From contig DAOWCY010000049.1 of assembly GCA_030639305.1 (NCBI GenBank), forward strand, positions 1 through 37,995: DNA of 37,995 nucleotides, read 5' to 3'. Shown here piece after piece: positions 24,963 through 32,131 of this stretch. This DNA comes from JAGLQA01 sp023135565. GTDB lineage: Bacteria; Acidobacteriota; Aminicenantia; UBA2199. The position numbers were made by a program, and so were the translations under genes. A model generated the notes under the pieces. That model was given only the letters and a program-made list of their open reading frames with translations, had not been told where the DNA came from and made no database searches. Every line of letters starts with the position of its first letter. The first letter of the stretch is position 1.

Positions 24963-27667
24963 TATTTTGCCTCCTCTTTATCTTCCGGTACTGAGCCGAA
25001 ATTTAAAGTGAACTGTGCGCCGTTGAGATCGGTGACCCTATCTTTTGAAGTTGTTAAATGAATATCCCCTTTCATCGATTGTAAATAGTACTTACAAATG
25101 TACAGTCCTAATCCACTCGGAGGGATTTTCATGCTGTATCCTGCTTGAAAAAGGTACGGAAATATTGCTTTATGTATCCCGGGGCCGTTATCCGCAAAAA
25201 TTACTAATCTATGCAATGGATCAAGCTTGATTCTTATTGTTTTTTCATCAAATTTATCGAGTGTATCGAGCCAATATAAGCTGTTGTCGAATAAATTAGA
25301 AAATACTTGGATTAGTGTCCGGTATCTCGCATAGACATCAAAATCAGAATTTTTATCTATCAAAACTTTTATTCCAGTTTTTTTTAATTCATTTTCTTTA
25401 ATCTCATAAGTGTATTGGATAGCTCTTAGAATATTGAACTTTATTTTTTTTTCGTTTCTAACAGCTCTCAAGGGGCTTAGTCTTTTCAGTTCAGAATTAA
25501 GTGAAGAAGAGGAAGCCAATAGCTCCGTTAGTTTTTCTTTGTCGATATTTTGTTTTTTTAGTGATTCATTGATGCCGTAATAAAAGTTAGAGGTGATTTT
25601 TGCGATTTCATGTATAGATACAGCTATTGCTAAACCAAACGCTGCTTGCTCAGTCAATAATTCCCTTTGCTCATCAATCAATTTAAGACTATCTTGCAAA
25701 TTTTTAATTGATCTTTCCAGGTTGATTAATTTTGCTTTCCTTTGACTTGCATCACCTAATTCTTCAAGTAGTTCATGGGGGTCATCTTTGATGGGATATT
25801 TTTCTTTGATATTCGAAACAATTTTAACATTTTGCTTTACGTAATCCCTCAAAGTTTTTGGATCTCGTACAATATCTTTTGTCATATCTGAATATTGCTT
25901 TCTTTTTCCTCTAAATTCACGTTCCACAATAATTTTAATAATAGCTTCTACAAGATTAACAAAGTCGCTATAAGCTTCATTCTTTATTAATCCCTGGCGA
26001 TCGGTTTTGTCGATTAAATCAATGTTATCTGTTTGGTCAAGCTCAATATTCCCAATCATATTATAGTAGGAAATATTCGACCCCTTTTTTATGTGCCGCG
26101 TAGTTAAATTGAGCCAATCTATTTCCGATCCCCATTCTGCAGGGAAGATATTTATTCCGTCTCGATAAATTGATATGCCCCCAAAATTATCCAAGTATTC
26201 TGTTAATTGGTTCCGATCCGGTCCATCTATCCATGGAGATGTTCTATACCAAATATCTAAATGTATAAAAAAAACGCCGCATTTCGGTATGCGGAATTTA
26301 CCGTTTGAGGAATTTTTCCATTTAGATTTTTCGGATTTTTTTATATCGAAACAATTGTCTTCAATGGTGTCTCTCTGCATGGGGACTGCAAGTTGTGGAG
26401 GATTAAATTCTAATTTGTAATCCAGTATCCCCTCATCATCAACTAATCCGTCGAAACTAAAAATGGGTTTATAATCTTCAATGATCAAACAATCCAGTAG
26501 ATTAGGGATTTGCGGGCATTCTAAGATTGCTTTGAATGTCCCTTTTTTTTCTTTAGGAGAAGGGTTAGGTGAATTCAGTCTTAAAATAGATTGATTTAAG
26601 TCTTCTATAGTTTTTTGATCCCAATCGAAGCCCTCTTTTCCCCCATATATGATAACTTGAGTGCCCGAATTTGTTTCCCCATATTCTCTCGATATATCGC
26701 ACCGCGTAAGACTAACTCCAATTGATTCCAAATCGACTGCCTCCGTGGAAACCGAATCGAATAAAGCCCAATCGATTTTCAATAAATATTCATAGTCGAG
26801 CTCTTTGACTTTCGTCTTTATTATCAGATGTTTCCCGAGCCTGTGGGTGGCGAACCGGCCTACTCCTTTTTCACCTAAAGGGATACGGTTTTTATATTCC
26901 TTTTTAAGTTGTTTAACTAACGCTTCATATGTCCCTAAAGAACCGGATTCTATAGCTTTTTGTTTCTCTTTTTTTAATCTTTCTTTTACATTGGTTTTGA
27001 GTGTCGATGCAGGCCTTAACCAACCTTTTTCGATTACCTCTTTCGTCATTCCCACACCGTCATCTTCGATAACGATAACCGGACCTTCGTACTTATTGAA
27101 TTCGTACAAACTCTCGTCAATTTCACGAAGCGAGTCTACTTTTTCTATTCTTACTCTACAATATGTGGCCTGTGCATCATAGGCATTTTTTATCAATTCG
27201 AGAATTCCAACCTTCTCAGAGGCGATTAGCTGCTCACCTAAAACTTTTATCAAGTGAACATCGGGTTTGAAGTTTAATTGAATCCCACCGTCTAAGCATA
27301 TCTCATCCAGGGTTTCTTTGCTTAATCTTCGTACTGCATCTTGGGGATTGTAATATGGGGGAACTTCTCGTGGACCGGTTCCGTCATCGAAAGGAACCGG
27401 CTGCGAGAAAGGTTTGAAATCACTTATCTCCACAAAGTAAGCCCCTTCCTCTCGTTTGTCTGGAAATGGCTTTTTTGTTATCTTGCCGAAGCCGTAATAT
27501 TCCCCTTTGCCGCCTTTCTTCGGTTCATAATAAACAAATTCAATATTGGGCGTTGATAGAAGATTCAAGTATTTCTTAGGGAAATGGTAGTACTTCCCCA
27601 GGAAATCATTGTATTCCGAACCCTCTCTATATTGAGACAGGACTAAATAATTTTTTTCCGATTTCAT
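24962..27667 (-). CDS. Double-GHKL protein: MORC/MutL-like ATPase fused to a histidine kinase
   Basis: The protein has about 901 residues (numbering below is from the alternative ATG at 27676). Order: an N-terminal domain (8-95; KYYHFPKKYLNLL, FVYYEPKK, YYGFGKITKKPF, AYFVEISDFKPFSQPVPF) resembling PUA/EVE-type modified-base readers; a GHKL ATPase of MutL/Hsp90/MORC type (about 140-300; Glu160/Asn164 in ELIKNAYDA, EDDGVGM 204-210, GEKGVGRFATHRLG 268-281) with its transducer region to about 590; a coiled coil (about 640-680); a DHp-like helix with His689 in AVSIHEIAKI; and a histidine-kinase GHKL domain (Asn798 in FDNSLYWL, DNGPGI 829-834, GLGLYICK 855-862). Both ATP sites look intact. It is first in a four-gene overlapping operon. 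The start at 27667 overlaps a 26-codon upstream ORF as ATGA. Confidence 0.88.
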   Translation of the reverse strand: MKSEKNYLVLSQYREGSEYNDFLGKYYHFPKKYLNLLSTPNIEFVYYEPKKGGKGEYYGFGKITKKPFPDKREEGAYFVEISDFKPFSQPVPFDDGTGPREVPPYYNPQDAVRRLSKETLDEICLDGGIQLNFKPDVHLIKVLGEQLIASEKVGILELIKNAYDAQATYCRVRIEKVDSLREIDESLYEFNKYEGPVIVIEDDGVGMTKEVIEKGWLRPASTLKTNVKERLKKEKQKAIESGSLGTYEALVKQLKKEYKNRIPLGEKGVGRFATHRLGKHLIIKTKVKELDYEYLLKIDWALFDSVSTEAVDLESIGVSLTRCDISREYGETNSGTQVIIYGGKEGFDWDQKTIEDLNQSILRLNSPNPSPKEKKGTFKAILECPQIPNLLDCLIIEDYKPIFSFDGLVDDEGILDYKLEFNPPQLAVPMQRDTIEDNCFDIKKSEKSKWKNSSNGKFRIPKCGVFFIHLDIWYRTSPWIDGPDRNQLTEYLDNFGGISIYRDGINIFPAEWGSEIDWLNLTTRHIKKGSNISYYNMIGNIELDQTDNIDLIDKTDRQGLIKNEAYSDFVNLVEAIIKIIVEREFRGKRKQYSDMTKDIVRDPKTLRDYVKQNVKIVSNIKEKYPIKDDPHELLEELGDASQRKAKLINLERSIKNLQDSLKLIDEQRELLTEQAAFGLAIAVSIHEIAKITSNFYYGINESLKKQNIDKEKLTELLASSSSLNSELKRLSPLRAVRNEKKIKFNILRAIQYTYEIKENELKKTGIKVLIDKNSDFDVYARYRTLIQVFSNLFDNSLYWLDTLDKFDEKTIRIKLDPLHRLVIFADNGPGIHKAIFPYLFQAGYSMKIPPSGLGLYICKYYLQSMKGDIHLTTSKDRVTDLNGAQFTLNFGSVPEDKEEAK

Positions 27668-27744
27668 CTTGCCCATACCTGGATTCTCTCGCTAAATGAG
27701 CGGGGTCTATCGGTTCTGAATTCTATGTCGGTTTTAAAAGCCAT
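27664..27744 (-). CDS. Possible 26-residue leader ORF before the kinase
   Basis: ATG at 27744 opens a frame (MAFKTDIEFR to RIQVWAR) that stops with TGA overlapping the kinase ATG at 27667 as ATGA. It begins about 18 bases after the predicted transcription start. The peptide is basic, and its ribosome site is weak. It could couple translation of the kinase, or be chance; the precise overlap is the main support. Confidence 0.3.
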   Translation of the reverse strand: MAFKTDIEFRTDRPRSFSERIQVWAR

Positions 27745-27768
27745 TTTACATTTTCCCATTAGGATGTA

Positions 27769-27797
27769 AATATAACCAAAAACGATCTTAAAATCAA
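27769..27797 (-). promoter_or_regulatory. Promoter of the kinase-receiver-dcm-vsr operon
   Basis: On the minus strand TTGATT (27797-27792) and TATATT (27774-27769) are spaced by exactly 17 bases. Transcription would start near 27762, about 95 bases before the kinase ATG. The rest of the gap up to hicB is AT-rich and shows no gene or repeat copy. Confidence 0.55.
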
Positions 27798-27971
27798 GGC
27801 TTTTGATCTAAATTTTTCTGTGAGTGTGTCTTTTTTTGAGATAACTATCGACTGAAAGAGAAAATTGAGATCGTTATCCTTTCAATAAGAGAGGCGGTTT
27901 AGGAATCTGATTTCAATTTTGATGCCCATCGCGGTATTTGTGTGAAAAAAATAGATAATTTAGATAATAGA

Positions 27972-28000
27972 TTGCGTTTTATGGATTTATGTTTTATAAT
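27972..28000 (+). promoter_or_regulatory. Promoter for the HicB-like gene
   Basis: TTGCGT (27972-27977) and a perfect TATAAT (27995-28000) are spaced by 17 bases, leaving a leader of about 60 bases. Confidence 0.55.
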
Positions 28001-28066
28001 TGTAGATGGTTTTAGTGGGATTTATTTTAAAATTTGATTTTGGAAGACAACCGGAAAGAGGCAGTA

Positions 28067-28309
28067 ATGAGTAGAAAAGATATTAACGATTATATGAAAC
28101 TTTCATACGAAATTGTCATCCGGGAAGACCCTCATGGGGGATTCTTTGCGAAAGTGGAAGAGTTAGAAGGTTGTATGACCCAGGGAGAAACCTACGACGA
28201 AACTTCCCGGAATATTGTCGAAGCCATGGAACTGTGGCTCGAAGCTTCTATAGAAATGGCAATGGAAATACCTGAGCCTGAACCGGCGTTCAAGCTTGCG
28301 CCCCTTTAG
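28067..28309 (+). CDS. hicB: HicB-family antitoxin-like protein without HicA
   Basis: The protein has about 80 residues from the ATG at 28067 (GGAAAGAGG upstream); an in-frame TTG at 28034 is less likely. The partial RNase-H-like HicB fold is clear: YEIVIREDPHGGFFAKVEEL, then EGCMTQGETYDETSRNIVEA and MELWLEASIEMAMEIPEPE. HicB normally neutralises the mRNA nuclease HicA and often carries a C-terminal DNA-binding helix-turn-helix. This protein ends soon after the PEPE motif with no such domain. No HicA-like ORF lies within 300 bases on either side. It may be a solitary HicB with another role or the survivor of a lost pair. Confidence 0.85.
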   Translation: MSRKDINDYMKLSYEIVIREDPHGGFFAKVEELEGCMTQGETYDETSRNIVEAMELWLEASIEMAMEIPEPEPAFKLAPL

Positions 28310-28365
28310 AGGCGAAAAATTCGTTTATTTCAGGATTTCAAAGCAGTTTTATATGTTTTGTCCGG

Positions 28366-28394
28366 TTGACATATGGGGGAAATAATTTTATACT
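28366..28394 (+). promoter_or_regulatory. Strong promoter for the CULT-domain gene
   Basis: A perfect TTGACA (28366-28371) is spaced 17 bases from TATACT (28389-28394). The leader is about 20 bases long and carries AAGAGG (28409-28414). Confidence 0.65.
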
Positions 28395-28419
28395 ATGGTT
28401 GGAAAAATAAGAGGCCGAA

Positions 28420-28980
28420 ATGCATCTGCGAACACACTACACAAGTAGGGGACGCCCGTCGAAACGAAACATTGCCACACCTCCCGGCCCTTTTTTTGAG
28501 AAGGAAACCGGGGTACTTTCCACCGATGGGGAATACATAAAAACACCCTTCTTTATCGGAGCCGGGAAATGGGAACTGCGCAGCTTATCCGATAAGAAAA
28601 TCGAAGAGATCGTAGAAGAGGCGGAAAAAGAAGGCGAAGACGATATCGACCAGGGCGAATTTATCCTGTGCCGCAATTGTAAAAATGTCATCACCTCCAC
28701 CAGCAACAAAATAGAAATAAACGGTAAATTTCATCACACCTTTACAAATCCCCAGGGATTTATTTATCGCATCGGCTGTTTCGGTGCGGCTCACGCCATC
28801 CTGAACCAGGGAACGTCCACTTCGGAGTTCACCTGGTTTTCCGGTTTTAGCTGGTGCTATACCCTGTGTCTCAAATGTTTCGCCCACTTGGGCTGGTTTT
28901 ACCGGTCCGGGGAAAAGAACTTCTACGGCCTGATCCTGGACCACATCATCGAAGAACCCCGCGGCGCGGGGAACCTATAA
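28420..28980 (+). CDS. Bacterial CULT-domain (cereblon thalidomide-binding-like) protein
   Basis: The protein has 186 residues. The C-terminal half (about 80-178) is a CULT domain: CRNC (Cys84, Cys87), FTNPQGFIYRIG, FTWFSGFSWCYTLCLKCFAH, LGWFYR and NFYGLILDHI. The zinc ligands (Cys84/87, Cys150/153) and three tryptophans (Trp139, Trp145, Trp159) keep the spacing of human cereblon Cys323/326, Cys391/394 and Trp380/386/400. The tri-Trp cage of cereblon binds cyclic imides such as thalidomide and C-terminal cyclic imide degrons. Cereblon His378 is replaced by Phe137. The N-terminus is basic then acidic (EEIVEEAEKEGEDDID) and of unknown function. There is no Lon-like domain and no signal peptide. 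It has its own promoter. The family is assigned by motif; the cellular ligand is unknown. Confidence 0.9.
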   Translation: MHLRTHYTSRGRPSKRNIATPPGPFFEKETGVLSTDGEYIKTPFFIGAGKWELRSLSDKKIEEIVEEAEKEGEDDIDQGEFILCRNCKNVITSTSNKIEINGKFHHTFTNPQGFIYRIGCFGAAHAILNQGTSTSEFTWFSGFSWCYTLCLKCFAHLGWFYRSGEKNFYGLILDHIIEEPRGAGNL

Positions 28981-29057
28981 GGGGAACTTGCCGCGCAGCG
29001 GCTCAACAAAAGTTTATTGCGAAGATTTTCTAAAATGAGACCGATGTTTCGGATGAC

Positions 29058-30272
29058 TTATTGGTTGGGGTCGCCGACCCCGATTCTGATGAGCAGGAAA
29101 TAAGCCGGCACTAAAAAGAAAACAGCCAAAATACCGAGAAAATATATCCCGGCTAAATCCACTAAGAAACCGAAAAGGGGAGCAAAAAGGAAAACAAAAA
29201 AACTCTTGGACTGGGACTCTATCGAAAGAATAGTGGTTGATTTTTCCCGGGGGGAGTATTCGTTTACCTGCGCAATCACGATGGGACGCCATATATTCTG
29301 GAAGGCATAGAGGCATAAAAACAACAGGATGGGAATGACCGACAAATGGATTTTCAAAAAGAAAGCGATCGATATATAGCAGGCTGCAGTTAAAAGCAGC
29401 AGTATTTTCAAAGTGGTTTTATTGTTCTTTTTTACGAATTTGTAGGCATAACGGGAAGAGATGCTGCTCAACAAAAAAACGCACACATAAACGATGCCGA
29501 TCATTATGGCGGTGCGTTTGTGGTTGTCTAAGTAAAGAAAAATCGGCAGGGAAAGGGCAAAGGTTTTGACTACCGGCTGCAAGTACTCTTTGGCTATCGC
29601 AAATACCCCCTCGTAAGACATGCCGGTGAAAAGCAAATTCCGCAGCGGTTGGAATTTAAAACAGCGCCGCAGCGAGCCTGAGAGCTCGCCGGTAAACAGC
29701 TTGATTGTTTTCTTCCTGTTTTTTATGATAGTTTCTTTCGGGTAGCCGGTAAAATTAATAATGTTCAGCGCATAGGGAACGATGGACGCCAAAAATACAA
29801 CCCGGTAGTCCTTAACAAAGAACATGATCACAGCGGCGATTACCGCGGAAAGAGCGGAACCGATTTTTGACCAGGAGCGGGTAAACCCGTAAATCCTGGT
29901 TTTTTGGTCTTCCATATGGTGTTTTTTTAGATAGTCGAAAATGATGGCTTTGTGGGTGCCGGTTCTAAAGGCTTCGCCGATGGCGAAAAAGAAAAAGGCG
30001 GCGAAGAAGACAGCGTACCCGGCAAAAAAGGAAAATATCAAAAAAGAAAAAATATAGAAAACAAAAGAGAAGATCATAGAGAGTTTTTTGCCGAACATGT
30101 CGGCGAAAGTGCCTAATGGGATTTCCAGCAGGTTGATGACGATTTCCCGGAAGCTGATCAGGATGCTGATCTGGAAAAAATTAAGACCCAAAGAGAGGAA
30201 ATAGAGGATAAGGAAAGGCTCGAAGAAGCGAAGGTTTTTTAAAAAGCCATAAAGAGAGAATCGAAAAATCAT
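29058..30272 (-). CDS. MFS transporter
   Basis: The protein has about 404 residues with 11-12 hydrophobic helices. The MFS loop 2-3 motif is recognisable as GTFADMFGKKLSM, and a charged central loop (KNRKKTIKLFTGELSGSLRR) separates the two halves. It is a likely secondary transporter, but the substrate cannot be read; an efflux or nutrient role is equally open. The ATG at 30272 is chosen because GGAGG (30282-30278), the end of an inverse repeat module, lies 5 bases upstream. A longer GTG start at 30293 would translate the repeat. The gene is transcribed towards the convergent CULT gene. Confidence 0.88.
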   Translation of the reverse strand: MIFRFSLYGFLKNLRFFEPFLILYFLSLGLNFFQISILISFREIVINLLEIPLGTFADMFGKKLSMIFSFVFYIFSFLIFSFFAGYAVFFAAFFFFAIGEAFRTGTHKAIIFDYLKKHHMEDQKTRIYGFTRSWSKIGSALSAVIAAVIMFFVKDYRVVFLASIVPYALNIINFTGYPKETIIKNRKKTIKLFTGELSGSLRRCFKFQPLRNLLFTGMSYEGVFAIAKEYLQPVVKTFALSLPIFLYLDNHKRTAIMIGIVYVCVFLLSSISSRYAYKFVKKNNKTTLKILLLLTAACYISIAFFLKIHLSVIPILLFLCLYAFQNIWRPIVIAQVNEYSPREKSTTILSIESQSKSFFVFLFAPLFGFLVDLAGIYFLGILAVFFLVPAYFLLIRIGVGDPNQ

Positions 30273-30277
30273 CTTTG

Positions 30278-30606
30278 CCTCCGGCCCCACCACGTGGGGA
30301 GGGTCTGAGCGGCTCCGCCGGGGGACGGCGTCCCCAGCCTATAAGCGGCTTCGTCGCAGGAGCAGCGTGTGAGCGCCTTTGATTCTAAATAATAAAAAGT
30401 TTTGTTCAAACTTTTTCAAAAGTTTGGCCCCCGGCAGGGCCGCCGGAGGCAAGAACGCTTTTGCTTCTAAACTCCACGCGCGTGGGGGGCCTATAAGCGG
30501 CTCCGCCGCACGGGCAGCGTGTGAGCGCCTTTGATTCTAAATAATAAAAAGTTTTGTTCAAACTTTTTCAAAAGTTTGGCCTCCCCGGCAGGGGCCGCCG
30601 GAGGCA
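30278..30606. repeat. Double composite repeat block between the MFS and tolC-like genes
   Basis: This 335-base gap holds no gene. From left: an inverse tail with a CCACGTGG hairpin (30278-30300) that gives the MFS gene its ribosome site; GGGGACGGCGTCCCC (about 30321-30335); a CGGCTTCGTCGC module; and a full plus-oriented composite repeat at 30371-30452. CCACGCGCGTGG and GCGGCTCCGCCGC hairpins follow, then a second full copy at 30523-30606, almost identical to copy 1 at the window start (tail CTCCCCGGCAGGGGCCGCCG). The two copies form a direct repeat of about 150 bases. Confidence 0.85.
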
Positions 30607-30612
30607 AAGTAA

Positions 30613-32118
30613 TTATTTATTCTCGACTTTTCCTAGGGCCTGCTGCCAATCGAAATAAGCGTCCAAATAATCATAAACGGAAGCATAACAATTCAACGTG
30701 GCCTGGTCGTACAACATGCGCACATCTTTTAATTCCAATTGGGTGGCAAGGCCGTTGTCTGCGCTGATCTGGGCAATCTCGAAAGCTTTCTTCGCCGTCT
30801 GTAAACTCTTGCGGCCGGAAAGAATCCGCTTTTGCGCTTCCTGGAGACGAAGGCGAATATTCTCCGCCTGGTTGTAGATTCTCTCTTTGCTCTGCTCGAT
30901 CTTAATGCGGGTTTTATCCCGCTCTATTTTTGCCTTCTGTATCTGCGCCAGGCGGTAGCCGCCGGTGTATACGGGGAAAGATAAATGTAATCCCACTATG
31001 TAACTTTTATTCTGCCGCTCGAACTTAAACTGATCGGAAAGGGACGAAAAATTATAGATCAGGTTCAGGTCGAGACTGGGATACCTTTCGGCGGATTCGG
31101 CTTTTACGGCTGTGCGGCGCAGCTTCTCTTCCCATAAAAGGGCATTATAATCGGGCCGGCTGTCTAAAATAAAGGCCAGTTCCAGGGCTGCGGGTAGGGG
31201 AGGATAGTTCTCCAAACTGCCGTTTAAAGCGATCTTTTTTTCCACGGCGATACCGGCCAGGTTCTTCAGGTTGTTCAGCACCAATTCGTAGTTGCGGCGG
31301 GCTTTGGTGGTTTCGGGGGTCAGGTTGTCCCGGCGCACTTCCGCTTGCAAAAGCTTAAATTGCGATATCTGGCCGTTGTCGAATTTTTTCTGCATGTTCA
31401 GGAAATTTTCGTGGGCGTTTTTTTCGGCAGCTTCGGTGACCTGCCATACTTTTTCTAAGAGCAGGGTCTGGTAGAAAATTTTCTTAGCAGCGGTGATAAT
31501 GGCCTGGTCCGCGGCTTTATAAGCGAAACCGGTAAGCTTGCCGTATTGTTTGGCGGCGCGCAGCGCTGTGCCCACTTTGAAACTGAATAGGGTCTGGTTC
31601 AATACGGCGGTTAACCCGTATTCGTTTTTGTAGTTGATTTTGAAACTCTGGTTGGTCATCTCCCCGGTTTGGAAATCGGGGAAATCGATAAAGAGATAGA
31701 TGTCTTTTAGATTACGTCTGTAATTGGCTTCTATCATCAGTTTAGGCAGAGCAGTGGCAGCGGCCTCTTTTTTGTGAACCCTGGCCATGTCTAATTCTTT
31801 TTTCGCCAGTTTCAGGTCTTTGCTGTTTTGTTTGACCAGCGCTAAATAGGCGTCTATGTCTAAGGTTTCGGCTGCGGCAGTACCGCAGAAAACAAGCAGC
31901 AGCACGATAAATAAGACAAATCCCCGGCGTAGAAACGCATTACAAAGTCTTGCCTCCGGCGGCCAGGGGGCGCTTTTTGAAAATACTGCCCCCTGGACCC
32001 CCGCAAAAACTTTTGTTAAGTCGCTTTTCAGCAATTGGAGAGTCCGCCGCAATCTCGAGACGATGTTTGTAATTTGTTTGTAATTTGTATTTTGTAATTT
32101 GTAATTTTCTTCACTCAT
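30613..32118 (-). CDS. TolC-family outer-membrane efflux protein with repeat-derived N-terminus
   Basis: This is the third gene of the efflux operon. The OEP domain runs from about residue 85 (LDIDAYLALVKQNSKDLKLA) to the end, with paired long helices (LLEKVWQVTEAAEKNAHENF, AKIERDKTRIKIEQSKERIY). It would form the trimeric outer-membrane channel. The signal peptide is residues 64-83 (RRGFVLFIVLLLVFCGTAAA). About 60 residues precede it, encoded by a TTTGTAAT simple repeat and an inverse composite repeat (31949-32020), all in frame. AAGGAGA before the ATG at 32118 makes that start the natural one. Yet a 60-residue extension before a signal peptide should hinder export, so the annotated N-terminus may be damaged, or translation may begin internally. 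No in-frame ATG is near the signal. Confidence 0.82.
   Translation of the reverse strand: MSEENYKLQNTNYKQITNIVSRLRRTLQLLKSDLTKVFAGVQGAVFSKSAPWPPEARLCNAFLRRGFVLFIVLLLVFCGTAAAETLDIDAYLALVKQNSKDLKLAKKELDMARVHKKEAAATALPKLMIEANYRRNLKDIYLFIDFPDFQTGEMTNQSFKINYKNEYGLTAVLNQTLFSFKVGTALRAAKQYGKLTGFAYKAADQAIITAAKKIFYQTLLLEKVWQVTEAAEKNAHENFLNMQKKFDNGQISQFKLLQAEVRRDNLTPETTKARRNYELVLNNLKNLAGIAVEKKIALNGSLENYPPLPAALELAFILDSRPDYNALLWEEKLRRTAVKAESAERYPSLDLNLIYNFSSLSDQFKFERQNKSYIVGLHLSFPVYTGGYRLAQIQKAKIERDKTRIKIEQSKERIYNQAENIRLRLQEAQKRILSGRKSLQTAKKAFEIAQISADNGLATQLELKDVRMLYDQATLNCYASVYDYLDAYFDWQQALGKVENK
31949..32020 (-). repeat. Repeat copy inside the tolC-like coding region
   Basis: On the minus strand: TTAACAAAAGTTTTTGCGGG, a CCAGGGGGC/GCCCCCTGG hairpin with a long loop, then CCGCCGGAGGCAAG, the usual tail. 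It lies in frame between the ribosome site and the signal-peptide codons of the tolC-like gene. Confidence 0.8.
32065..32107 (-). repeat. TTTGTAAT simple-sequence repeat
   Basis: AATTACAAA-type units recur imperfectly (minus strand), encoding Asn-Tyr-Lys-Leu/Gln-rich residues 5-18 of the tolC-like protein. Confidence 0.7.
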
Positions 32119-32131
32119 GGGTTTCTCCTTA

